Positions 28,499 through 37,834 are shown, counted from the stretch's first letter. The stretch is DNA of 64,000 nt from Pseudomonas sp. PD9R (GCF_019200975.1 NZ_JAHTMR010000013.1:150503-214502), one strand, 5' to 3'. Notes: generated from the letters alone by a model not told the origin. Made by a program: numbers and translations.

Positions 28499-29677
28499 TT
28501 GCGCTCTACCGAAGTCGTGATCATTGGCGCTGGCGCCGCAGGGTTGATGTGTGCGCTGACCGCCGCCGGGCGCGGGCGCAAGGTGCTGTTGCTCGACCAT
28601 GCCAACAAGGCCGGCAAGAAAATCCTGATGTCGGGCGGTGGCCGCTGTAATTTCACCAACATGTACACCGAGCCGGGCAATTTCCTCTCGCAGAACGCGC
28701 ATTTCTGCAAATCCGCCCTGGCCCGCTACACCCAGTGGGACTTCATCGGCATGGTCGCCAAACATGGCGTGCCGTACCACGAGAAAAAACTCGGCCAGTT
28801 GTTCTGCGATAACAAATCCAGCGACATCCTCGAAATGCTCCTCAACGAATGCGATCAGGTTGGCGTCAGCCTGCACCTGGACACTTCGATCCAGACCATC
28901 GAGAAGCTCGAAAAGGGCTACCTGCTGGACACCACCCTCGGTCAGGTGACCTGCGAATCCTTGGTGATCGCCACCGGCGGTCTGTCGATCCCGACCCTCG
29001 GCGCCACCGGTTTCGGCTATCAGGTGGCCAAGCAGTTCGGTCACGACTTGCTGCCGACCCGCGCCGGGCTGGTGCCGTTCACCATCACCGATCAGCTCAA
29101 GGAACTCTGTACCGAGCTGTCCGGAACATCGGTGGATTGCCTGGTCAGCTGCAACGATCAGAGCTTCCGCGAGAACATCCTGTTCACCCACCGCGGCCTC
29201 AGCGGCCCGGCGATTCTGCAGATTTCCTCGTTCTGGGAATCCGGCGACACGGTTGAGATCAACCTGATGCCAGACCACGACGTGCCGACCTGGCTGCAAG
29301 AACAACAAGCCGAACGCCCCAACAGCGAGCTGAAAACCCTGCTCGGTGAAATCTTCACCAAGAAGATGGCCAACCTGTTGGCGGACAACTGGTTTGTTTC
29401 CAAACCGATGAAGCAGTACACCCATGCGGAAATTGCCGACATCGCCGAAAAACTGGCGAGCTGGAAAGTCGTGCCAGCCGGCACCGAAGGCTATCGCACT
29501 GCCGAAGTAACCCTGGGTGGCGTCGATACCAACGAGGTTTCTTCCAAGACCATGGAATCGCTGAAAAGCCCCGGCCTGTACTTTATCGGGGAAGTGCTCG
29601 ACGTCACCGGGCACCTGGGTGGTTTCAACTTCCAGTGGGCGTGGGCATCGGGTTACGCAGCGGCGCAGTACGCCTGA
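28499..29677 (+). CDS. YhiN/HI0933-family FAD-dependent oxidoreductase
   Basis: A 392-residue flavoprotein of the BaiN/HI0933 family. The dinucleotide-binding motif is VIIGAGAAGLMCALTAAGRG near residues 7-26, followed by GKKILMSGGGRCNFTN, a family signature. The C-terminal GYRTAEVTLGGVDTNEVSSKTMES and GEVLDVTGHLGGFNFQWAWASGYAA blocks are intact. I chose TTG 28499 because a GAGG site lies 8 bases upstream; in-frame codons further upstream run through the repeat. The physiological substrate is not established for most members. Confidence 0.85.
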   Translation: MRSTEVVIIGAGAAGLMCALTAAGRGRKVLLLDHANKAGKKILMSGGGRCNFTNMYTEPGNFLSQNAHFCKSALARYTQWDFIGMVAKHGVPYHEKKLGQLFCDNKSSDILEMLLNECDQVGVSLHLDTSIQTIEKLEKGYLLDTTLGQVTCESLVIATGGLSIPTLGATGFGYQVAKQFGHDLLPTRAGLVPFTITDQLKELCTELSGTSVDCLVSCNDQSFRENILFTHRGLSGPAILQISSFWESGDTVEINLMPDHDVPTWLQEQQAERPNSELKTLLGEIFTKKMANLLADNWFVSKPMKQYTHAEIADIAEKLASWKVVPAGTEGYRTAEVTLGGVDTNEVSSKTMESLKSPGLYFIGEVLDVTGHLGGFNFQWAWASGYAAAQYA

Positions 29678-29688
29678 CTAAATCCCCC

Positions 29689-29777
29689 CTGTAGGAGCTG
29701 CCGCAGGCTGCGATCTTTTGATTTTTATTTTTTAAGATCAAAAGATCGCAGCCTCGTTTCACTCGACAGCTCCTACA
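29689..29777. repeat. REP pair with mismatched arms (hybrid)
   Basis: As at 28350, the left arm is the CCGCAGG subtype and the right arm is the CTCGTTTCACTCGACAG subtype. Confidence 0.8.
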
Positions 29778-29896
29778 AGGGACGACGTTTCGCCATGGAA
29801 GGAACAGATTTTGCTGTCAGATGTGATCGCCGCCATTGCGTCGGCGTCATTACTGGCTCAATTTAGCGTCATTGCCTCGGAAGGCCCTCGCACTTC

Positions 29897-32080
29897 ATGT
29901 CCTCGACTTCGTTTCGTCAGTCTTTGCGGCGCCTTTGGGCACTGGATAAGTTCAGCTACAGCGTGCGGGTATTCATCGCCCTGACCGGCACCATGGCGTT
30001 GTGTTGGTATCAGGATGAAATGGGGCTGCTGATCCCGTTGTTCCTGGGGATTATTGCCAGCGCCCTGGCCGAGACCGACGACGGCTGGCAAGGTCGCCTC
30101 AACGCATTGGCCGTGACCCTGGTGTGTTTCGCCGTTGCCGCCCTGTCCGTCGAATTGCTCTTCCCCTACCCCATCCTCTTTATCTTCGCCTTCGCCCTGG
30201 CCGCCTTTTGCCTGACCATGCTCGGCGCCTTGGGCGAGCGCTACGGCGCGATTGCCTCGGCAACCTTGATTCTGTCGGTCTACACCATGATCGGCGTGGA
30301 CCAGCGCGGCGGTGCCGTCACGGATTTCTGGCATGAGCCGGTGCTATTGGTGGCTGGTGCGGCCTGGTACGGTTTGCTGTCGGTGTTGTGGCAGGCGCTG
30401 TTTTCCAATCAGCCGGTGCAGCAAAGCCTGGCGCGCTTGTTCCGTGAACTGGGTTTTTACCTGAAGTTGAAGGCGTCGCTGTTCGAGCCGATTCGGCAGA
30501 TGGACGTGGAGGCGCGCCGCCTGGAGCTGGCCCAGCAGAACGGTCGCGTGGTAGCAGCATTGAATGCCGCCAAAGAGATCATCCTGCATCGGGTCGGCAA
30601 CGGTCGTCCGGGCTCGAAAGTCAGCCGCTACCTGAAGCTGTACTTCCTCGCCCAGGACATCCACGAACGCGCCAGTTCCTCTCACTATCCTTACAACGCC
30701 CTGGCCGAAGCCTTCTTCCACAGCGACGTGTTGTTCCGCTGTCAGCGCCTGCTGCGTCAGCAAGGCAAGGCGTGCCGGGCGCTGGCGGAATCAATCCAGA
30801 TGCGCCAACCCTTCATCTATGACGCGAGTTTCGCCGAGGCGCTAGGTGATCTTCACGCCTCCCTCGAACACTTGCGCATCCAGAGCAATCCGGCCTGGCG
30901 TGGCTTGCTGCGTTCATTACGCGCCTTGGCGGCCAACCTGGCGACGCTCGACCGTTTGCTCAGCGATGCCAGCAACCCCGACGCTCTCGCCGACGCCACC
31001 GACAGCAGCCTGCTCGACCGTTCGCCACGCAACCTCAAGGATGTCTGGATACGCTTGCGCACGCAGCTCACGCCGACTTCGCTGCTGTTCCGCCATGCCC
31101 TGCGTTTGCCCCTGGCCTTGAGCATCGGCTACGCGATGGTGCATTTGATCCACCCGTCCCAAGGCTACTGGATCATCCTTACGACGCTCTTTGTCTGTCA
31201 GCCGAACTACGGCGCGACCCGGCGCAAACTCGGCCAACGGATCATCGGCACCGCCATCGGCCTGACCTTGGCCTGGGCGCTGTTCGACCTGTTCCCGAAC
31301 CCGCTGATCCAGTCGTGCTTCGCGATTGCCGCCGGCATGGTGTTCTTCACCAACCGCACCACGCGCTACACCGTGGCCACAGCAGCCATTACCTTGATGG
31401 TGCTGTTCTGCTTCAACCAGGTGGGTGACGGTTACGGGCTGTTTTTGCCACGCCTGCTCGACACCCTGCTTGGCGGCCTGATTGCCGGACTGGCGGTCTT
31501 CCTGTTCCTGCCGGACTGGCAAGGTCGGAGCCTGAACAAAGTGTTGGCCAACACCCTGACCTGCAACAGCATTTACCTGCGCCAAATCATGCAGCAATAC
31601 GCCGCTGGCAAAAGCGACGACCTGGCCTATCGCCTGGCTCGTCGCAATGCGCACAACGCCGATGCAGCGCTGTCGACCACGCTGGCGAATATGCTGATGG
31701 AGCCGGGGCATTTCCGTAAGGAAGCGGATGTCGGTTTCCGCTTCCTCGTACTGTCGCACACGCTGCTCAGCTATCTGTCAGGGCTGGGCGCGCACCGGGA
31801 AACCCAGCTACCGCCAGATGTACGCGAGCATTTGATCGAAGGCGCCGGCGTGAGTCTGGCCGCGAGCATTGATGAAATCGCCCGGGGGCTGGCGAGCAAA
31901 TCGGCGATTGCCATTCAGAGCGATGAGGAAGAAGCACTGGCCAATGAGCTGGAGCAGATGCCAGATGAAATCGATGAAGGCCAACGGCTGGTGCAGACGC
32001 AATTGGCGTTGATCTGCCGGCAATTGGGGCCGTTACGGACTTTGGCGGCGCATTTGATCAAGGATACGGGTGAGGATTGA
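29897..32080 (+). CDS. yccS: YccS/YhfK-type FUSC-family inner membrane protein
   Basis: A 727-residue protein with two clusters of hydrophobic segments (about 25-180 and 395-530), each followed by a soluble region. This is the duplicated layout of the YccS/YhfK family, related to aromatic acid exporters such as AaeB. Blocks include GYWIILTTLFVCQPNYGATRRKLGQRIIGTAIG near residue 424. The C-terminal domain is acidic and helical. Function is not established; efflux of an organic anion is a family-based guess. Confidence 0.85.
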   Translation: MSSTSFRQSLRRLWALDKFSYSVRVFIALTGTMALCWYQDEMGLLIPLFLGIIASALAETDDGWQGRLNALAVTLVCFAVAALSVELLFPYPILFIFAFALAAFCLTMLGALGERYGAIASATLILSVYTMIGVDQRGGAVTDFWHEPVLLVAGAAWYGLLSVLWQALFSNQPVQQSLARLFRELGFYLKLKASLFEPIRQMDVEARRLELAQQNGRVVAALNAAKEIILHRVGNGRPGSKVSRYLKLYFLAQDIHERASSSHYPYNALAEAFFHSDVLFRCQRLLRQQGKACRALAESIQMRQPFIYDASFAEALGDLHASLEHLRIQSNPAWRGLLRSLRALAANLATLDRLLSDASNPDALADATDSSLLDRSPRNLKDVWIRLRTQLTPTSLLFRHALRLPLALSIGYAMVHLIHPSQGYWIILTTLFVCQPNYGATRRKLGQRIIGTAIGLTLAWALFDLFPNPLIQSCFAIAAGMVFFTNRTTRYTVATAAITLMVLFCFNQVGDGYGLFLPRLLDTLLGGLIAGLAVFLFLPDWQGRSLNKVLANTLTCNSIYLRQIMQQYAAGKSDDLAYRLARRNAHNADAALSTTLANMLMEPGHFRKEADVGFRFLVLSHTLLSYLSGLGAHRETQLPPDVREHLIEGAGVSLAASIDEIARGLASKSAIAIQSDEEEALANELEQMPDEIDEGQRLVQTQLALICRQLGPLRTLAAHLIKDTGED

Positions 32081-32102
32081 GTTTCGCGGTGGCTGTGCGG
32101 GC

Positions 32103-32170
32103 CCTTCGCGGGCAAGCCTCGCTCCTACAGGGTCACGCTGAACCCGTAGAAGCGAGGCTTGCCCGCGAAG
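32103..32170. repeat. REP inverted pair, GAGGCTTGCCCGCGAAG subtype
   Basis: Two facing copies separated by about 16 bases, in the convergent gap between the YccS-like gene and the solute-binding protein gene. Confidence 0.85.
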
Positions 32171-32205
32171 AGGCCATCAGCCACAACTGAAGCCTCGGAT
32201 CTGAC

Positions 32206-32943
32206 TTACATCCCATGCTGTTTGAGCAATCTCTGATAACTCCCATCCACCTTCATCGCCGCAATCTCCCGGTCGAAACCGGCAACGATCCGTTCATGCT
32301 CCGGGTTCTTCAGGCTGACCAGAATGTGCAGGCTGTTCTCGCTCAGCGGCTTGGGCAGGAACTCCACGGCATTGCGCACCTTGGCCGACTCCCGCGCCAG
32401 GTAATAACGGGCCACGTATTCATCTTCCAGGGTCAATTTGACCCTGTCGGCGGCAACCATGCGCACGGCCATGGCAAAGCTGTGCACTGGAATTTTCTGT
32501 AGCGACTCGTCTTCATCGAATGCTGGCGAATACGCGTAGCCGCGCACTACCGCGATTGGATAAGTGTGCAGTTGCTGCAGATTATTGAATTCGATAGGCG
32601 TGTCCTTGCGCCTGATAAAGCGCACACGATTGAGCAGGTACTCACCGGAAAACTGGCCAAGTTTTGTGCGGTCCTCGGTGTACCAGGCATTGACCAACAC
32701 GTCGTATCGACCCTCGCCCACCCCCAGCAACGCCCGCGCCCAGGGCACCTGTTCGAAATCACTGGCATAGCCGGCCCGTGCCAGTGCGGTGCTGACAATG
32801 TCGGTGGCCAACCCACCATTGACCAGCGTGGCGTCGGTAAACGGTGGCCAGGCATCCGCCACCAGCCGCAGCTTTTCCGCTGCCGCACTTTGAGTCAGCA
32901 ACAGCAATCCAATCAAAGCAAAGGCTCGATGCAATCGCGGCAT
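32206..32943 (-). CDS. Periplasmic solute-binding protein, family 3
   Basis: A 245-residue SBP_bac_3 protein with a signal peptide (hydrophobic LIGLLLLTQSAAAEKL, cleavage near AAAE). The mature part begins LRLVADAWPPFTDATLVNGGLATDIV, typical of polar amino-acid binding proteins. An AAGGAT site precedes ATG 32943. No permease or ATPase is adjacent, so it is an orphan. Such orphans may feed a distant ABC system. Ligand is unknown; the family Arg/Asp amino-acid contacts are not clearly conserved. Confidence 0.82.
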   Translation of the reverse strand: MPRLHRAFALIGLLLLTQSAAAEKLRLVADAWPPFTDATLVNGGLATDIVSTALARAGYASDFEQVPWARALLGVGEGRYDVLVNAWYTEDRTKLGQFSGEYLLNRVRFIRRKDTPIEFNNLQQLHTYPIAVVRGYAYSPAFDEDESLQKIPVHSFAMAVRMVAADRVKLTLEDEYVARYYLARESAKVRNAVEFLPKPLSENSLHILVSLKNPEHERIVAGFDREIAAMKVDGSYQRLLKQHGM

Positions 32944-33198
32944 GCTAGAAAATCCTTAGCGGGCGGGCTGCCCGACGTGTTTTCAGCCAAAACTCCAAGC
33001 CCCGTACCGGCACGCCCAAGCAGTAAACGTTAGCTCATTGAAGCCACTGCACATCGCTTGACCCCAGATTACACAAAGAAGTCAGCGTCGCGAGAAATGA
33101 ATGATGGCATTTTGGTCTTTGTCACAGATTTCTCCGCCATAAAGACATCCTTCGCCGGGACGCTTAGTATCGGGGGGACGTTTTCAGGGAATCAAAAC

Positions 33199-33651
33199 AT
33201 GACAATCGATTGGGTCTGCAAACACCACAGTGATCTGGGAAAGGAGCAGCTGTACGCCATCTTGCGACTGCGCGACGAGGTATTCGTTGTCGAGCAGAAA
33301 TGCGCGTATCAGGACATCGACGGCCAGGATCTGGAAGGTGACACCTGCCATTTGATGGGTTGGAACGGTGACCGGTTGGTGGCGTATTTGCGCTTGCTGG
33401 ACCCGCAATCCCAGGGCGGCGACGTGGTGATTGGCCGGGTCGTGACCGCACTTGAAGGCCGCGGCAAGGGGCTGGGCCACGAAATGATGGAACAGGCGCT
33501 GAAACAGGCTGAAAAATACTGGCCTGAGATCCCGATCTATCTCTCGGCCCAGTCGCATTTGCAGGGGTACTACGGGCGGTACGGGTTTGTGGTGGCGGGT
33601 GAGGAATACGTCGAGGACGGTATTCCACATATTGGTATGCGCCGACTTTGA
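33199..33651 (+). CDS. elaA: ElaA-type GNAT N-acetyltransferase
   Basis: A 150-residue GNAT protein matching ElaA. N-terminal blocks are LYAILRLRDEVFVVEQKCAYQDIDGQDLEGDT, and the acetyl-CoA loop is RVVTALEGRGKGLGHEMM (about 85-102). ATG 33199 gives the family start MTIDW; an upstream in-frame extension to 33058 does not resemble the family. The acceptor substrate is unknown. Confidence 0.88.
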   Translation: MTIDWVCKHHSDLGKEQLYAILRLRDEVFVVEQKCAYQDIDGQDLEGDTCHLMGWNGDRLVAYLRLLDPQSQGGDVVIGRVVTALEGRGKGLGHEMMEQALKQAEKYWPEIPIYLSAQSHLQGYYGRYGFVVAGEEYVEDGIPHIGMRRL

Positions 33652-33656
33652 GTGCC

Positions 33657-33720
33657 CCTTCGCGGGCAAGCCTCGCTCCTACAGGGAGTGCGATTGTAGG
33701 AGCGAGGCTTGCCCGCGAAG
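33657..33720. repeat. REP inverted pair, GAGGCTTGCCCGCGAAG subtype
   Basis: Two facing copies between elaA and the convergent winged-helix gene. Confidence 0.85.
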
Positions 33721-33744
33721 GCGTCAGCACAGGCACTAGAAATC

Positions 33745-34035
33745 TCAGGGATACTCAAGCACCGCTTTAATCTGCCGCAAATTACGCTCGATCCACCCGC
33801 GATCAATCGCCCCCCACTCGCGAATCCGATAGCGCCCGGCATGGTTGCGTGCGCCATCTTCCTGCTCGAACTCGCAAACGATATCCAGGTCCGCCAGCGC
33901 CGCGATGGTGTCCTGGGCCGTGCGCCGGGGCATGCCGGTGACTTCGGTCAATGCGGGTACGCTGCTGGCCAGTCCGCTGTCGATCAGGTACGCCACGTAC
34001 AAGCGACGGTAGAAGCTGCTCTTGGTCTTGCTCAC
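33745..34035 (-). CDS. Small winged-helix DNA-binding protein
   Basis: A 96-residue protein. Residues about 8-55 look like a winged helix (YVAYLIDSGLASSVPALTEVTGMPRRTAQDTIAALADLDIV), with MPRRTAQDTIAAL as the recognition helix and the wing in HAGRYRIREWG. It has no ligand-binding domain. It resembles small Pseudomonas helix-turn-helix proteins of unknown target. It is alone between elaA and the metallopeptidase gene. Confidence 0.78.
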   Translation of the reverse strand: MSKTKSSFYRRLYVAYLIDSGLASSVPALTEVTGMPRRTAQDTIAALADLDIVCEFEQEDGARNHAGRYRIREWGAIDRGWIERNLRQIKAVLEYP

Positions 34036-34056
34036 GTTTGTTCCTTGTTATTAGAA

Positions 34057-34128
34057 GATCAAAAGATCGCAGCCTTCGGCAACTCCTACAGGAATCAATG
34101 AGGGAGCTGCCGAAGGCTGAGATCTTTT
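34057..34128. repeat. REP inverted pair
   Basis: Two facing REP palindromes between two minus-strand genes. Confidence 0.85.
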
Positions 34129-34618
34129 AGTGCATATCACGCCACGTCAGGTACACCCGCACATCGAACTCCACCTGGTGATAGCCCGGCAACATGTGCT
34201 CGCACAGCTTGTAAAACGCCTTGTTGTGATCGGACTCTTTGAAGTGCGCCAGCTCGTGCACCACGATCATTTTCAGGAACTCGGCGGGCGCTTCCTTGAA
34301 CAGTGAGGCGATGCGAATTTCTTTCTTGGCCTTGAGCTTGCCACCCTGCACCCGAGAGATCGTGGTGTGCAGGCCGAGGGCGCGGTGGGTCAGGTCCAGT
34401 CGGTTGTCGAACAACACTTTGTCGATGGCCGGGGCGTTACGCAGGTATTCCTGTTTGAGGTCCAGCGCAAAGGTGTACAGCGCCTTGTCGCTCTGTACCC
34501 CGTGCTTTTCCGGGTAACGCTTGGTCAAGTATTCGCCAAGCCGACCGTCGGCGATCAGCTGGCGCACCTGATCCTGCAATGAAGCGGGATAGGCCTGAAG
34601 GTATTTCAACGCGGTCAT
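34127..34618 (-). CDS. YgjP-like (M48-related) zinc metallopeptidase
   Basis: A 163-residue protein with HELAHFKESDHNKAFY near residues 121-136. HExxH gives the two zinc His and the catalytic Glu, and the downstream SDHNKAFY block is typical of YgjP/DUF45. ATG 34618 is preferred, giving MTALKYLQAYP; a GTG at 34639 would add seven residues. The substrate is unknown; family members are associated with DNA or nucleotide metabolism in some genomes. Confidence 0.83.
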   Translation of the reverse strand: MTALKYLQAYPASLQDQVRQLIADGRLGEYLTKRYPEKHGVQSDKALYTFALDLKQEYLRNAPAIDKVLFDNRLDLTHRALGLHTTISRVQGGKLKAKKEIRIASLFKEAPAEFLKMIVVHELAHFKESDHNKAFYKLCEHMLPGYHQVEFDVRVYLTWRDMH

Positions 34619-34663
34619 CGCAGCAGCAACACAAATCACGAAAAGGTCGCCAGTGTAGCGAAT

Positions 34664-36787
34664 TCAGCGGGTCAGCGCGCTCCAGTCAAACGGCTGCACA
34701 AAGTGGCCGGTGTCTTCGGCCATCATCGGCCGCGCCACCAGAAAACCCTGCACGTATTCACAACCATTGGCTTGCAGCCACTGGTATTGCGCAACGGTTT
34801 CCACCCCCTCGGCAATCACCAGCATCCCGTACTGTTTGCAGAGCTCGATGACATTGCGCACCAGCGCCGCATCCCGTGAAGACTCCGGCAGCCGGGCGAT
34901 CAGATGACGGTCGATCTTGAGCGTGTCGAGTTCCAGATCGCGCAGATGGGACAGTGAGCACGGGCCGGAACCGAAATCATCCAGCGCGATCCTGACCCCA
35001 AGATTGCGCAGCAATCGTAGTTGTTTGCGGGTCTCTTCGGGGTTGTGCATCAGGGCCGCTTCCGTGACCTCGACTTCCAGGTGACGCGGCTGTAAGCCAT
35101 GCCGTTCCAGCACTTGGCGCAATTCGGTGACCAGATTGGGCATGGAGAATTGCGTGCCGCTCAAACTGACGCTCAGCACCAGATCGTCGGCAAAGACGGT
35201 TTCCCACGCCTTGCGTTGCCCGGCGCTGCGTTGGTATATCCAGCTGCCCAGACGACTGATCAGCCGCGCCTCCTCCAGCAACGGCAAAAACAGCCCCGGT
35301 GGAACGTCGCCGACGCTCGGGTGCTGCCAGCGCAACAGTGCCTCGAACCCACGAATCTGCCCGTCGGCGATGGCCACCTGTGGCTGGTACACCAAATTGA
35401 AGTCACGGTTCTCGATGGCGGTGCGCACACTTTCTTCGAGCATCAGCCGTGAACGGGCGCGACCGTTCATTTCGTGATCGTAGAAGCGATACTGCTGACG
35501 ACCGGCGCGTTTGGCTTCGTACATGGCGATGTCTGAAGCCCGCAGCAAACCGTCGAGATTGGCGCCGCAATCGGGGAACGAGGCAATGCCAATGCTGGCA
35601 CCCAAGGCGATATCCAGGCCGTCGATTTGCTGACAGATCGAAACGCGTTCGATAAGTTTCTCGGCAATCTTGGCCGCTTGCTCGGGGAATTCCAGATCCA
35701 GCAACGCGGTGAATTCGTCGCCGCCCATGCGCGCCAGAATGTCGAACGGTCGCAAGCAGGCTTTCAATTGCTCGGACACCCAGCGCAGCACCCGATCGCC
35801 CGCGTCGTGGCCAAGGGAATCGTTGACCCGTTTGAAGCCATCGAGGTCCAGGTACAACAACACCCAGGCACTGTCGGAGCGTTCGCCACGCAATAACAGG
35901 TTTTCCACGGTCTGGTAAAAACCACGGCGATTGAGCAATCCGGTCAGTGGGTCGGTAACGGCTTGAAATTCGAGTTGCTGATGCAGATGGCGCACCACTG
36001 ACATGTCCAGCACCGTCACCACCATCGCCCGTTGTTCTGCGGGCAACGGCGCGCAGGACAGCGCCACCGGCACCTGCTGGCCGGGCGCGGTGCGCAGCAG
36101 TGCGTCGTGCAGGCGTAACGTCTCGCCGCGTTTATAGCCGGCCAACCAATCCGAGTCGGCCCACACCGGGATATGAGGCTTTTGCAGGAACCCGGTTAAC
36201 TCCTTGCCTTGCAGTTCTTGCACCGTGGCGTTGAGCAAGCGCGAGATTGCCGGGTTGGCAAACTGGATCAGACCGTCCTCACCGACCACCAGGATACCTT
36301 CGGCGGCATTTTCCAGCACCGAGGCATTGAAGGCGCGAGCGACCTCCAGATCATGGCTGAGGCGTTGCAATGCCCGGCGATTACGCTGATGTTCAAGCAA
36401 TGCCTGGACCTTGGGCTTGAGAATTTGCGGATCGAAGGGCTTGAACAGGTAATCCACCGCGCCATTGGCATAGCCTTTGATTACGGCGTCCTGGGACTGC
36501 TCATTGGCGGTGAGGAAAATGATCGGCGTCAGGCGGGTTCGCTGGCTGCCGCGCATCAGTCGCGCGACTTCAAACCCGTCCATGCCCGGCATCTGCACAT
36601 CCAGCAGCACCAGGTCGACATCGTGTTCGAGCAATAAGCCAAGGGCTTCGAAACCCGAGGCCGCAGTGATGACCTGCCAGTCCTGGCGCTGCAACAACGC
36701 GCGCATGCTGATCAGGTTTTCAGGGTAATCGTCGACGATTAATAAGGTAGAGCTGCCTTCAATTGGCGTGAGGTGGGCGCATTCCAT
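34664..36787 (-). CDS. REC-PAS-GGDEF-EAL cyclic-di-GMP protein
   Basis: A 707-residue protein. The receiver domain (1-130) has Asp19/Asp20, phosphoacceptor Asp63 and Lys116. A PAS-like domain covers about 155-270. The GGDEF domain has intact MGGDEF (354-359) and an inhibitory site Arg346-Pro-Phe-Asp349. The EAL domain has Glu482, Glu573, Asp603-Asp604, Lys624, Glu660 and Gln680, but Ser541 replaces the metal-binding Asn of the usual VNLS motif. This suggests an active cyclase and weakened or lost phosphodiesterase activity. No cognate histidine kinase is adjacent. Confidence 0.9.
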   Translation of the reverse strand: MECAHLTPIEGSSTLLIVDDYPENLISMRALLQRQDWQVITAASGFEALGLLLEHDVDLVLLDVQMPGMDGFEVARLMRGSQRTRLTPIIFLTANEQSQDAVIKGYANGAVDYLFKPFDPQILKPKVQALLEHQRNRRALQRLSHDLEVARAFNASVLENAAEGILVVGEDGLIQFANPAISRLLNATVQELQGKELTGFLQKPHIPVWADSDWLAGYKRGETLRLHDALLRTAPGQQVPVALSCAPLPAEQRAMVVTVLDMSVVRHLHQQLEFQAVTDPLTGLLNRRGFYQTVENLLLRGERSDSAWVLLYLDLDGFKRVNDSLGHDAGDRVLRWVSEQLKACLRPFDILARMGGDEFTALLDLEFPEQAAKIAEKLIERVSICQQIDGLDIALGASIGIASFPDCGANLDGLLRASDIAMYEAKRAGRQQYRFYDHEMNGRARSRLMLEESVRTAIENRDFNLVYQPQVAIADGQIRGFEALLRWQHPSVGDVPPGLFLPLLEEARLISRLGSWIYQRSAGQRKAWETVFADDLVLSVSLSGTQFSMPNLVTELRQVLERHGLQPRHLEVEVTEAALMHNPEETRKQLRLLRNLGVRIALDDFGSGPCSLSHLRDLELDTLKIDRHLIARLPESSRDAALVRNVIELCKQYGMLVIAEGVETVAQYQWLQANGCEYVQGFLVARPMMAEDTGHFVQPFDWSALTR

Positions 36788-37111
36788 GCTGCTTCTCTAT
36801 GTTCGGGACGTCAGACCGGCTTCTTGTGAAAGCCGGACAAATACTAAGCCTTCACTCTAGACCTGGATCCAGAAAAGCAGAAGCTGTCAGAGCGCCATCA
36901 TTTAACTGAAGCGTCCATTTGCCGACTAACGGTCGGACCCACAGCCCGCTAAAACCGGGAAAGATGGCATTTCGACAGGATGTTGACGCCAGCCAACCGC
37001 CAGACGGGCGTTAACAAAAGACTCCTCTACGCTTATAAAGACCGCCCTCAAAGGCACGTGCTAGAGCTATTGGTACGTGCGTGCAGCAATAATTCGCGGA
37101 AGTTTTTGACT
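36788..37111. other. 324-base gap without a recognised gene
   Basis: It separates the divergent c-di-GMP gene and the alginate lyase gene and must carry both promoters. A 7-bp hairpin CCGGCTT/AAGCCGG lies at 36816-36836. I see no clear promoter or operator. Confidence 0.6.
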
Positions 37112-37780
37112 ATGATTGACCTCGCAACCTGGAACCTCAGTGTTCCCGTCGGCAGCCCGCCGTACACCGTTGAAACCTCCAAACTGGTGAACGGCTTCAA
37201 GGATCAATACTTCCATTCCGACACCGGCACGCTGTTTTTCTGGTCTCCGGTGACCGGCTCAAAGACTGAAAACGCGATCTATCCGCGTACTGAATTGCGT
37301 GAAACCTACAGCAACGGCACGTTGCGCAACTGGTACTACCCGGACGCCGACAACTCGCTGCGTGCGACTCTTGCGGTCAATCAGGTGCCAAGCTCGGGCA
37401 AAATCGTGATCGGCCAGATCCATGCCTATGAGAGCCAGAAACCCTTGGTGAAAGTCGAGTACCAATACAAAACCAAAACCGCCACCGGCAATATCGTCGC
37501 GAAGGTACGCATGCACCCCGATGACGACGAAGGCCGGGTGATTACCATTGCCACCGGCGTGAAACTCGACCAGCAATTTTCCTACCTCATCCACCTCAGC
37601 CCCGGCGGCGCCCTGGGCATCAGCGCGGCGGGTTACCAGTGGGACAGCAAAATCAGCGCAACATGGCGCGACAAGCCGCTGTACTTCAAGGCTGGGGTGT
37701 ATGTGCAGGACAACACTGGGTACACGAGTGAGGGCGGGAAGGTAACGTTCAGCAAGCTGGATATTGATCACGATAAATAA
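37112..37780 (+). CDS. Polysaccharide lyase family 7 (alginate lyase)
   Basis: A 222-residue PL7 enzyme. The three family motifs are present: RTELRE (about 60-65), IGQIHAYE (about 99-106) and YFKAGVYVQ (about 192-200). It cleaves alginate by beta-elimination. ATG 37112 follows a GCGGAAG site. There is no signal peptide from this start, so export is not evident. It is a single gene, outside any alginate biosynthesis cluster. Confidence 0.88.
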   Translation: MIDLATWNLSVPVGSPPYTVETSKLVNGFKDQYFHSDTGTLFFWSPVTGSKTENAIYPRTELRETYSNGTLRNWYYPDADNSLRATLAVNQVPSSGKIVIGQIHAYESQKPLVKVEYQYKTKTATGNIVAKVRMHPDDDEGRVITIATGVKLDQQFSYLIHLSPGGALGISAAGYQWDSKISATWRDKPLYFKAGVYVQDNTGYTSEGGKVTFSKLDIDHDK

Positions 37781-37790
37781 AAATCTTTCC

Positions 37791-37827
37791 CTGTAGGAGC
37801 TGCCGCAGGCTGCGATCTTTTGATCTT
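37791..37827 (+). repeat. Single REP palindrome
   Basis: One unpaired REP copy directly after the alginate lyase gene, followed by a bidirectional terminator. Confidence 0.8.
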
Positions 37828-37834
37828 GGCCCAC

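Noticed and set aside
33058..33198. Longer start for ElaA
   Set aside because: The 47 extra residues do not resemble ElaA proteins, which begin at the MTIDW-like position.
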